64,000 nucleotides of DNA from JAXDMK01 sp963790325 (GTDB lineage Bacteria; Actinomycetota; Acidimicrobiia; Acidimicrobiales; AC-14). Where the stretch lies: assembly GCA_963790325.1 (NCBI GenBank), contig CAWBNY010000003.1, positions 1,572,637 to 1,636,636 on the forward strand, written 5' to 3'. The translations under genes were made by a program, and so were the position numbers. Shown here piece by piece: positions 40,906 through 48,730 of this stretch. Every line of letters starts with the position of its first letter. Position 1 is the stretch's first letter. The notes beneath the pieces are model-generated. The model was not told the origin of the DNA. It searched no databases and worked only from the letters and a program-made list of their open reading frames with translations.

Positions 40906-42609
40906 CTACCCGATCGTCATCCGGCCGTGGATAGCGCCGGTGGTGTCGTGGGGCGGCGGGCTGGGCACGTCGCGCGGGCCGAGCACCTGGATCACGGCCA
41001 TCATCCCCCGGTCCTCGTGGTTGAGGATGTGGCAGTGGAAGACGAAATGGCCGTTGAAGTCGAGGTACCGGTTGAGGAGGACGACCTTCCCCGGAACCGG
41101 CTTGCCGTCCACACCGGGCGCCTGGGCCGGGACTTCGATCACGTCCGCTGTCCCGAACGTCTGGTCCAGCAGGGGCTGCCCGCCCGCCTCGATTGACTCG
41201 ACCTCGAACTCGTTGACGTGGATATGGAACGGATGGACGGCCGGCGAGACGTTGAGGATGGTCCACCGCTCGAGTGTCCCGAGGCGGACGCCGACATCGG
41301 TGCGATCCGGAGAGAATGTCTGGGCCGGGAAGGAGAGGTACCCGCCTGCGTCCAGGCCGGTCCAATCTCCCTGGACGGTTGCCCCCGCCGCGCTGAGGTT
41401 GAAGGTGATGGTCCGCTCGAAGTCCACCGTCTGGCCGAGCCGCGTCACGCGCAACCCGTCGTCGGGGAGGGCGGAGAGGTCGGTGTCGACCGCCGCCGGC
41501 TCGAGCGGCAACAGGGCAGTGGCCGACTTGGCGTTGACGTTGATCGAGGCCAGGACGGGAGTGCCGCTCACGCCCCCGGCCAGTTGGATCGGCGTCTCGG
41601 TCGCCTCATTCGGATAGATGAGCACGTCGAATCGTTTCCCGGCGGGCAACGGCATCACCACCCCCCCGAGCAGCGGGGTGAGCTTGGTCTGGTCGAAGAC
41701 CGGGTTGCCGTCCTCACCCAACACCCACGCGTCGATCCCGGGCGGGAGCGGGATCTTGTATGCCTTGTTCACGCCGAGGTTCACAAAACGCCAGATCTCG
41801 TACTGGTTCTCGGTGAGGGTGACGCTCGGCTCCAACAGACCATTGACGAGGACAGTGGTCTTCGACGCATTGGGCAAGGTGGTCGTCGTCGTACCGGCCA
41901 AGGTCGTCGTCGTCGTCGACTTGTCGGGGACCGCGTCGTTGAAGGTGGCGACCTCACGAATGGCGATTTGTCGCTGGGGAACGCTCTGGAGCTCGGAATT
42001 CAGCGTCTTCTCGATGCCCTCGACGATGAGCATTCCCGACAGGCCGCCGTTCACCTGGGACTCGCTGATGCCGTGCAGGTGCACGTGGTACCAGTAGCTC
42101 CCGACCGGGTGATTGGTGGGGATGTGGACCACCGACTGACGGCTCGTCCCCGTCTTGAAGACCTGGAACACGTTGTCGGACTCGCGCTCGGGCGACACGT
42201 GCAGCCCGTGGTAGTGGATGTTGGTGTCCTGGCCGCTGTTGTTGTTGAACGTGATCCTGATCGTGCCCCCCTGGCCCACGTGGAGGGTCGGGCCGTTGAT
42301 CTGGGCGTCGTACTTCTTCCCCGACGCGTTGTCGGTGGCCTGGAACGGCAGGGCCGTCAGGACGTCGCCCGAGACCTTGATCGACTGGCGGGTCACGTCG
42401 AGGGTCACCGAAACGTCCTTCACCGCCGGATCCCGAACCTCGGGTATCTGGATCGGCTCGGCGAAGGGCAAGCCCGATCGCGGACTCCACACCCGATCCG
42501 TGGACGCCCCGCCCAGGCCGGCCGGCTTGTCGTCGTCGGAGTCGCTGCAACCCATCAGAGTGAGCGCGGCTACCACCAGAAGCGTCAGTGCTCGTTTCAA
42601 CTCCCGCAC
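40906..42609 (-). CDS. multicopper oxidase lipoprotein
   Basis: 567 residues. Signal peptide with lipobox TLMGC (Cys about 21). Copper motifs in order: IHYHGLHV (about 133), WYHVHLHG (about 175), HPFHIHVNEF (about 474) and HCHILNHEDRGMM (about 535), i.e. all type 1, 2 and 3 ligands with Met as axial type-1 residue. A Thr-rich insertion (STTTTTLAGTTTTTLPN) lies at about 230-246. Three-domain laccase/bilirubin-oxidase-like enzyme acting at the cell surface, oxidising metals or phenolics with O2. GTG start at 42609. Possible functional partner of the cupredoxin lipoprotein beyond the Tn3 remnant. Confidence 0.93.
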   Translation of the reverse strand: MRELKRALTLLVVAALTLMGCSDSDDDKPAGLGGASTDRVWSPRSGLPFAEPIQIPEVRDPAVKDVSVTLDVTRQSIKVSGDVLTALPFQATDNASGKKYDAQINGPTLHVGQGGTIRITFNNNSGQDTNIHYHGLHVSPERESDNVFQVFKTGTSRQSVVHIPTNHPVGSYWYHVHLHGISESQVNGGLSGMLIVEGIEKTLNSELQSVPQRQIAIREVATFNDAVPDKSTTTTTLAGTTTTTLPNASKTTVLVNGLLEPSVTLTENQYEIWRFVNLGVNKAYKIPLPPGIDAWVLGEDGNPVFDQTKLTPLLGGVVMPLPAGKRFDVLIYPNEATETPIQLAGGVSGTPVLASINVNAKSATALLPLEPAAVDTDLSALPDDGLRVTRLGQTVDFERTITFNLSAAGATVQGDWTGLDAGGYLSFPAQTFSPDRTDVGVRLGTLERWTILNVSPAVHPFHIHVNEFEVESIEAGGQPLLDQTFGTADVIEVPAQAPGVDGKPVPGKVVLLNRYLDFNGHFVFHCHILNHEDRGMMAVIQVLGPRDVPSPPPHDTTGAIHGRMTIG

Positions 42610-42983
42610 CCCCGGGGCCGCCTAGGCCCCCGTCACGCCCAGCTCCGGGCGGGAGGTTATCAGGGCCATCCCGGCGATGCGGTTGCCGATCGGCGTCGTG
42701 GGGGCCAGACCCTCACCCACTGCCGGATCCACCACACCAGGGCGTCGAAGCCGGCTTCCGCCCTTGCCCGTCGGGCGGGCTCACCCACACCGCACCCAGA
42801 CTGGAGCTCGTCTCGTCGGCCACGGTGGGGCAGCGCCAGGATCGTCCCCGGGGAGGAGAAGGATCTCGACCCGACCCGCTCCTGTCGTTCGCTGCCCTGC
42901 CCCTGTCACTCCCTTCACTTCACAACCCGCGCTTCACTAGGCTGTCGCCGGGGGGCTCGGTCATCCCGCGGGGGGTGGGAACG
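42610..42983. other. 374-nt intergenic region between divergent genes
   Basis: Lies between the starts of the multicopper oxidase (minus) and the first ATP-grasp gene (plus), so it must hold both promoters. I see no clear -35/-10 pair, no RNA structure and no convincing small gene. A GGGGAGGAGAAGGA string near 42848-42865 looks like a ribosome site but no start codon follows it at a proper distance. Confidence 0.5.
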
Positions 42984-44303
42984 GTGGTTTCTGAGGGCAG
43001 GCGGCCGACCGTTGCGAACGGACGTCCGCGCGCGCTGCTACTCGGCGTCGATCCGCCCACACTGCGGGCGGCGGCCGCCCTCGGCATCGACGTCCTGGTG
43101 GTCGAAGACGCGTCAAGCCGCGACTTCGGCTTCAAGGTCGTCCCCGCGGGCCTTCCCGTCGTCTTCGTTGAAGACCTCGCCGACGTGGGCCGGGTCTACG
43201 CCGCCCTCGAGCGTTCTGGCCACCTGTCGACGCCGTTCGACTCCGTCACCACCACCGAGGAGTACGCGGTGGTGAGTGCCGCCGTGATCGCCCGCCTGAT
43301 CGGCGCCCGCGGTCACGATCCGCTCACGGCCCTGTACTACCGCGACAAGGCGTTGCAAAAGGGCCGACTGCGGGCCGCAGGCATCGCGACCGCCCGCGCC
43401 GTCGTGGTCGACGACATCCGCCAGCCCACTGCCCTCGCCGATGTCGACTTCGACGAGGCCGTGTTGAAGCCGATCGCCGGATGCGGAACCCAGTTCACCC
43501 GCCGGGTGGCGACGCGCGAGCTGGCCGCGGCTCTGGCCGCGCTGGCGCGGTCATCGGGCTGTCCCCGCACGTTCCTGGTGGAGGAATTCGTCGCGGGCGA
43601 CGAATGGCATGCCGACGGGATCGTCTTCGGGGGTGGCCTTCGGTTCGTGAGCCTCACCCGCTACGGCGAACCATGCCTCGACGCGGTCGCCGGCGATCGG
43701 CCGGTCACCAACATCATGCTGGACCAGTTGGACGATCGGGCGGCCTACGACCTGGTGGTCCCGGTCCTGGAGGCCGCGCTGACCGCCCTGGGACCACTCG
43801 ACGGGGCGTTCCACATGGAGGTCTTCGTGCACGACCATAGGGTGACGTTCGGCGAGTGCGCCGCCCGGCGGGGCGGAGGCATGATCCAGGAGGGGGTCGA
43901 GGTCAAGCATGGTGTCGACCTCGCGGCCGCAGCCCTCGAAGCCGGCATCGGCTCGGAGCCCTCCCTTCACGTCGTCCGGAATCCCCGCCCGGTGGGGTCG
44001 ACCAACCTTCCCTGCCCCGCGGGAATCCTCCTGGCCGCGCCGAGCGAGAAGGAGATCGCCGCCCAAGAGGGGGTCGAGGTGGCGTGGGTGCAGATGCCAG
44101 TCGGATATGTCATGCCGGGCTCCTCGCCGACCGCCATCTTCAAGGTGGGAGCAGCGGTCGTCAGCGCCCCCGATGTCGAACGGCTCGAAGCCAACCTCCA
44201 CGAGCTCCTGGCCTGGTTCCGGGAGGGAGTCTGGGTCGCTCCCCCGAGTGCGACGCGGGCGGAGCTCCGGGCGCTCGAGTCGCAGTTCCGAGCGCGCGGG
44301 TAA
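42984..44303 (+). CDS. ATP-grasp ligase-like protein, tandem copy 1
   Basis: 439 residues from GTG 42984 (GTG 42975 also in frame). The N-terminal Rossmann-like part has RALLLGVDPPTLRAAAALGI, followed by YRDKALQKGRLRAAGIATAR, the typical entry to an ATP-grasp fold. ATP-grasp core: EAVLKPIAGCGTQFTRRV (nucleotide loop), FLVEEFVAGDEWHADGIVFG, then FHMEVFVHDHRVTFGECAAR and RGGGMIQEGVEVKHG with the metal-binding acidic residues. The ending resembles the L-amino-acid ligase/carnosine-synthase branch, so carboxylate-amine ligation is likely, but the substrate is unknown. First of three adjacent paralogues; copy 2 starts 35 nt after the stop. Confidence 0.85.
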   Translation: MVSEGRRPTVANGRPRALLLGVDPPTLRAAAALGIDVLVVEDASSRDFGFKVVPAGLPVVFVEDLADVGRVYAALERSGHLSTPFDSVTTTEEYAVVSAAVIARLIGARGHDPLTALYYRDKALQKGRLRAAGIATARAVVVDDIRQPTALADVDFDEAVLKPIAGCGTQFTRRVATRELAAALAALARSSGCPRTFLVEEFVAGDEWHADGIVFGGGLRFVSLTRYGEPCLDAVAGDRPVTNIMLDQLDDRAAYDLVVPVLEAALTALGPLDGAFHMEVFVHDHRVTFGECAARRGGGMIQEGVEVKHGVDLAAAALEAGIGSEPSLHVVRNPRPVGSTNLPCPAGILLAAPSEKEIAAQEGVEVAWVQMPVGYVMPGSSPTAIFKVGAAVVSAPDVERLEANLHELLAWFREGVWVAPPSATRAELRALESQFRARG

Positions 44304-44338
44304 GGCGGCTCCGGCCGAGTGACCTCGCCCGTTCGATC

Positions 44339-45580
44339 ATGAGCGGCGAGCGTCCCCGCGTGTTGCTGCTGGGGGTCGACCAGCCCACGCTGCGAGCTGC
44401 GGTCGCCCTCGGCATCGACATCGTGGTGGTGGAGAGCGCGTACATGCGGGACTACGCCTCGGACTGCGTCCCCGAGGACATCCCCGTCCTCTTCGTCGAG
44501 CATCCGGGGAATGTCGAGCACCTCGGCGCGACCCTTGCGCGTTCCGGCCAGGGTCGGGAACCGTTCGACGCGGTGACGACTTGTAACGAGTCGCTCGTCA
44601 TCACAGCGGCCGTCATCGCCCAGCTCATCGGCGCCCGCGGCCACGACCCGCGCACCGCGTTGCACTACCGGGACAAGGCCCTGCAGAAGGCTCGGGTTCG
44701 CGCCGAAGGGATCCCCACCGCGCAAGGCGTCGTCATCGACGACATCCGCCGGCCCGGCGAGCTCAGCCACGTCGACTTCGACGAGGCAGTCCTCAAGCCC
44801 ATCGCCGGTGCCGGGTGCCACTTCACCCGGCGGGCACGCGGTCCGGCCGGCATAGCCGCCCGGTCCGCCGAACTGGCCCGGTTGCCCGGCTGTCCACGGA
44901 CGTTCCTGGTCGAGGAATACGTCCCAGGTGACGAGTGGCACGCCGACGGGGTCGTGTTCGGGGGTGAGATCCGTTTTGTGAGCCTTACCCGATACGGGCA
45001 GACCTGCCTGGAGGCGCTCACCGAAGACCGGCCGGACCGGAACATCACCTTCGACCCGGTCGACGACCGGTCAGCCTACGAACTAGTGGCGCCGACGGTG
45101 GAGGCGGCGCTCGGCGCACTTGGGCCCCTTGACGGGGTGTTCCACCTGGAGCTGTTCGTCGATGGCGGTTCGGTCACCTTCGGCGAATGCGCCGCGAGAC
45201 GGGGCGGCGCCAACATCCAGGACTACGTCCGGGTCAAGCACGGTGTCGACCTGGCCGCGGCGGGACTCGAGGCCAGTGTCGGGAGCGAGCCCAGGCTGAC
45301 TGTCATCCGGAACCCTCGCAGCGTCGGGTGCACCCACCTGACTGCTCCTGCCGGATTGCTCCTCGCGGCGCCGACGGAGCGTGAGATCGAGGCTCGGGAA
45401 GGGGTCGAGCACGCCTGGGTGCAGGCCCCCGCCGGCCACGTCGTGCAGGACGGCTACGCCCGAACCATCTTCCAGGTGGGGGCGGCGTGCGTCAGCGCAC
45501 CGACGGTCGGGTTGCTGGAATCCGGTCTCGATGACCTGCTGGCGTGGTTCTCCGACCAGGTGCGGGTCCGTCCGTTGTGA
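44339..45580 (+). CDS. ATP-grasp ligase-like protein, tandem copy 2
   Basis: 413 residues, ATG 44339. Close paralogue of its neighbours along the whole length: RPRVLLLGVDQPTLRAAVAL, HYRDKALQKARVRAEGIPTA, EAVLKPIAGAGCHFTRRARG, FLVEEYVPGDEWHADGVVFG, FHLELFVDGGSVTFGECAAR, RGGANIQDYVRVKHG. Residues facing the nucleotide are kept, while the region after the KPIAG loop and the N-terminal domain differ among the three copies, as expected if substrate preference diverged. No signal or membrane segment. The stop overlaps the copy 3 start (TTGTGA), so translation of copies 2 and 3 is coupled. Confidence 0.85.
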   Translation: MSGERPRVLLLGVDQPTLRAAVALGIDIVVVESAYMRDYASDCVPEDIPVLFVEHPGNVEHLGATLARSGQGREPFDAVTTCNESLVITAAVIAQLIGARGHDPRTALHYRDKALQKARVRAEGIPTAQGVVIDDIRRPGELSHVDFDEAVLKPIAGAGCHFTRRARGPAGIAARSAELARLPGCPRTFLVEEYVPGDEWHADGVVFGGEIRFVSLTRYGQTCLEALTEDRPDRNITFDPVDDRSAYELVAPTVEAALGALGPLDGVFHLELFVDGGSVTFGECAARRGGANIQDYVRVKHGVDLAAAGLEASVGSEPRLTVIRNPRSVGCTHLTAPAGLLLAAPTEREIEAREGVEHAWVQAPAGHVVQDGYARTIFQVGAACVSAPTVGLLESGLDDLLAWFSDQVRVRPL

Positions 45581-46830
45581 GTCGGCAACGTCCGAGGGTG
45601 TTGATCGTGGGTGACGACGCGGCGGTGGTGGCGGCGGCGGGGCGGATCGGGATCGACGTCGTGGTGGTCCAGGATCACGCCCCCCAGGGTGACCCGGACG
45701 ACGTCCCCGGGGCTGTCGTCCCCCGGGGGATCCGCCGGGTGATCGTCGACGACACGGCGGACGTCGGGCGCATCTGCGCCGCCCTCGAGAGAGCCGGCCA
45801 GCTGCGGGAGCCGTTCGACGCCGTCACCACGAGCAGGGAGTTCTGCTTGGTGACGGCAGCCGTCATCGCCAAGCTCCTCGGCGTTCGTGGTCATGACCCG
45901 CGCACCGTGCTGCACTACCGGGACAAGGCTCTCCAGAAGCGACGGGTCCGGGCCGCGGGGATACCGACAACGCGTGCCTTCGTCATCGACGACATACGCC
46001 GACCTGGCGACCTCTCGCACATCGACTTCGAGACGGCGGTGGTCAAGCCCATCGCCGGTGCATCGAGCCAGCACACGCTACGCGTCCGGTCGGGAGATCT
46101 GCCCGGCGTGCTGGCCGACCTCGCTCGCCAGCCCGGCTGCCCCCGGACCTTCCTGGTCGAGGAGTTCGTGTTCGGTGACGAATGGCACTCGGACGGGATC
46201 GTGTTCGACGGTGAGGTCCGTTTCGTGAGCCTCACCCGGTATGGAAGCCCCTGTCTCGGCGCGGTCATCCGGCGGGACATCACCCTCGACCCGGTCGACG
46301 ATCATTTCGCCTACGAGCGGGTGGTGCCGACGGTCGAGGCGGCCCTTGGCGCTCTGGGGCTGCTCGACGGCGTGTTCCACATGGAGTTGTTCGTGGACGA
46401 CCGTGCCGTCACGTTCGGCGAGTGCGCCGCCCGCCGGGGCGGAGGTGTCCAGGAATACGTCGAGCTCAAGCATGGTGTCGACCTCACGACCGCCGCGCTG
46501 CAGGCGTGCGTCGGGTGGGAGCCATCGATCGAGGTCGTCCGGAACCCGAGGGTGGTGGGCTCCATCATCCTTCCCCTCCCTCCGGGCACCGTCGTGGCCG
46601 CCCCCACCGTGGATGAGATCGAGGCTCAGGACGGAGTCGAGATGGCGCAGGTGTACCGGTCCGTCGGCTTCGTCACGCCCACCGAGCCACCCCTGAGGAC
46701 GTTCGCCATGGCGACGGCGTGGATGACCGCGCCCGACGCCGAACGCCTGGAATCAGGCTTCGACGACCTGCTGGCCTGGTGCCGACAGCAGGTCAGGGTG
46801 AGGCCTCACGACGCGGCAACGCCAACCTAG
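45577..46830 (+). CDS. ATP-grasp ligase-like protein, tandem copy 3
   Basis: 417 residues from GTG 45577. Most divergent copy in the N-terminal domain (RVLIVGDDAAVVAAAGRIGI), but it has the same HYRDKALQKRRVRAAGIPTT, a nucleotide loop altered to AVVKPIAGASSQHTLRV, then FLVEEFVFGDEWHSDGIVFD and FHMELFVDDRAVTFGECAAR followed by RGGGVQEYVELKHG. Catalytic acidic and basic residues are retained, so it is probably active. It overlaps copy 2 by 4 nt. Downstream after 33 nt come a quinone oxidoreductase and an MpaB-type oxygenase on the same strand, which may belong to the same pathway. Confidence 0.85.
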   Translation: MSRQRPRVLIVGDDAAVVAAAGRIGIDVVVVQDHAPQGDPDDVPGAVVPRGIRRVIVDDTADVGRICAALERAGQLREPFDAVTTSREFCLVTAAVIAKLLGVRGHDPRTVLHYRDKALQKRRVRAAGIPTTRAFVIDDIRRPGDLSHIDFETAVVKPIAGASSQHTLRVRSGDLPGVLADLARQPGCPRTFLVEEFVFGDEWHSDGIVFDGEVRFVSLTRYGSPCLGAVIRRDITLDPVDDHFAYERVVPTVEAALGALGLLDGVFHMELFVDDRAVTFGECAARRGGGVQEYVELKHGVDLTTAALQACVGWEPSIEVVRNPRVVGSIILPLPPGTVVAAPTVDEIEAQDGVEMAQVYRSVGFVTPTEPPLRTFAMATAWMTAPDAERLESGFDDLLAWCRQQVRVRPHDAATPT

Positions 46831-46863
46831 GCCGCGCCGGCAGCGAGGTAGGAGGGTGGACTG

Positions 46864-47889
46864 ATGAGAGCCGTCGTGTACAGCGAGACCGGTGGACCCG
46901 AGGTGCTCCGACTGGTCGACCGGGACGAGCCGGAGGCGGGGCCGGGGGAGGTCGTCGTCCGGGTGGCGGTGTCGGGCGTGAACCCGACGGACTGGAAGGT
47001 GCGCAAGGGCTCCCGGCCGGGAGAGCCGACCCGCTCGCCGGAGACGGTGCCCAACCAGGACGGGGCCGGCACCATCGTCGCCGTCGGTGCCGGCGTGCAG
47101 GCGGCCCGGGTGGGCGAGCGGGTGTGGCTGTGGGAGGCCGCCTGGCACCGGTCCGACGGCACCGCCCAGGAGCTGCTCGCCATCGCCCAGGACCACGCGG
47201 TGACCCTCCCCGCGTCCACCTCGTTCGACATCGGCGCCAGCCTGGGCATCCCCGCCATCACCGCCCACCGGACCCTGACCGTGGCCGACGAGGGCCCCCT
47301 CGCCCTCGGTCCGGACACCCTCGTGGGCAAGAACATCCTGGTCGCGGGGGGTGCGGGTGCCGTCGGCCATGCCGCCATCCAGCTCGCCCGGTGGTCGGGG
47401 GCGACCGTGATCACCACCGTCAGCTCCCCCGAGAAGGCGGCCCTGGCCACCGCCGCCGGCGCCCACCACGTGGTCGACTACCGCACCGGCGACCCCACCG
47501 CCGCCATCCGGGACATCGCCCCCGGCGGCGTCGACATCGTGGTCGAGGTGGCGCCGGTGGCAAACGCCGACCTCGACACCGCCGTCATCGGCCGCAACGG
47601 CACCGTCGCCGTCTACGCCAGCGCGGGCGACGCCCCCCTCGCCCTTCCCGTCCGCCCGAACATGGTGGCCAACGTCCGCTACCAGTTCGTCCTCGTCTAC
47701 ACCATGCCCGACAGCGCCAAGCGGCGGGCGGTGCGGGACGTGTCGGCCGCGGTCTCGGCCGGAGTCCTCGAGGTGGGCGAGCCGGCCGGCCTACCCCTCC
47801 ACCGCTTCCCGTTGGAGCGCACCGCCGACGCCCACGCCGCAGTCGAGGCGGGGGCGGTGGGAAAGGTCCTCATCGACGTGTCGGCGTGA
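46864..47889 (+). CDS. quinone oxidoreductase / zinc-independent medium-chain dehydrogenase
   Basis: 341 residues, ATG 46864 with a clear AGGAGG ribosome site. MDR superfamily: VYSETGGPEVLRLVDRDEPE and VAVSGVNPTDWKVRKGSRPG at the start, and the NADPH-binding AGGAGAVGHAAIQLARWSGA near 162 (AxxGxxG type as in quinone oxidoreductases). Zinc ligands are absent. It reduces quinones or enones with NADPH; the true substrate is unknown. The stop overlaps the next gene's GTG by 4 nt. Confidence 0.9.
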   Translation: MRAVVYSETGGPEVLRLVDRDEPEAGPGEVVVRVAVSGVNPTDWKVRKGSRPGEPTRSPETVPNQDGAGTIVAVGAGVQAARVGERVWLWEAAWHRSDGTAQELLAIAQDHAVTLPASTSFDIGASLGIPAITAHRTLTVADEGPLALGPDTLVGKNILVAGGAGAVGHAAIQLARWSGATVITTVSSPEKAALATAAGAHHVVDYRTGDPTAAIRDIAPGGVDIVVEVAPVANADLDTAVIGRNGTVAVYASAGDAPLALPVRPNMVANVRYQFVLVYTMPDSAKRRAVRDVSAAVSAGVLEVGEPAGLPLHRFPLERTADAHAAVEAGAVGKVLIDVSA

Positions 47890-48716
47890 TCGCGCGGCGC
47901 TCGCTGTTCCCGTCCGGCCTGCCCCCCGGGGTGGCCGGTGACCCGGGCGTCGTCGGCCCCGGGGGGACGGTGTGGCGGGTGGTCCGGGAGAAGGCCGTCG
48001 TCGCCGGCGGCCCGGCCGCGCTCCTGCTCCAGGTGGCCCACCCCCGGGTGGCAGCCGGCGTCGTCGACCACAGCGACTTCGAGACCGACCCCCTCGGGCG
48101 CCTCCGCCGCACCCTCGACACCATGCTCACGGTCGGTTTCGGCGACCACGCCCAGGCGCAGGCGGCGGTGGCCGGGGTGAAGGCCGTCCACGCCCATGTC
48201 CGGGGCCCGTCGTACCGGGCCGACGACCCCGAGCTGGCCCTGTGGGTCCACACCACCCTGGTCGTCGTCGCCCTCGACGTCTACGACGACTTCGTCGGAC
48301 GCCTCTCGGTCGAGGAGAGGGCCGACTACTACGAACGGACCAAGGTGATCGGGCGCCTGTTCGGGGTCACCGACGACACCTTCCCTCCCACCTACGGCGA
48401 CTTCGTCGCCTACGTGCGGAGGATGGAGGACGAGGTGCTGACCGTGGGCGACGCCGCCCGGGCCGTCGCCGCCGGGATCTTCGGGGCGGACGTGGTCGGT
48501 CCGAGGTGGTTGTCCCGGCCGGCCATGGAGCTGGCCGCCGGCGCCCGCCTGCCGCCGGCCCTCCGGCACGCCTTCGGCATCCGGTGGGGACGGGGCCGGC
48601 GGGCGACCTACCGCCTGATCCGGGCCCTGGTGCGGCCCGGCCTCCGCCTCCTGCCGGGCCGGGCCCGGTACTGGCAGCACTACCGGGTGGCCCGGAGCCG
48701 CATCGGCGTCGACTGA
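47886..48716 (+). CDS. oxygenase MpaB family (DUF2236) protein
   Basis: 276 residues from GTG 47886 (GTGA overlap with the previous stop). AALLLQVAHPRVAAGVVDHS, FETDPLGRLRRTLDTMLTVG, a VHAHVRG block and WVHTTLVVVALDVYDDF carry the conserved His and Asp/Glu of the DUF2236 family, whose founding member MpaB' cleaves a prenyl chain and whose relative latex-clearing protein is a b-type haem oxygenase. It probably acts with the oxidoreductase encoded just upstream. Substrate unknown. No signal peptide. Confidence 0.86.
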   Translation: MIARRSLFPSGLPPGVAGDPGVVGPGGTVWRVVREKAVVAGGPAALLLQVAHPRVAAGVVDHSDFETDPLGRLRRTLDTMLTVGFGDHAQAQAAVAGVKAVHAHVRGPSYRADDPELALWVHTTLVVVALDVYDDFVGRLSVEERADYYERTKVIGRLFGVTDDTFPPTYGDFVAYVRRMEDEVLTVGDAARAVAAGIFGADVVGPRWLSRPAMELAAGARLPPALRHAFGIRWGRGRRATYRLIRALVRPGLRLLPGRARYWQHYRVARSRIGVD

Positions 48717-48730
48717 ATAGGGTGCGGACG

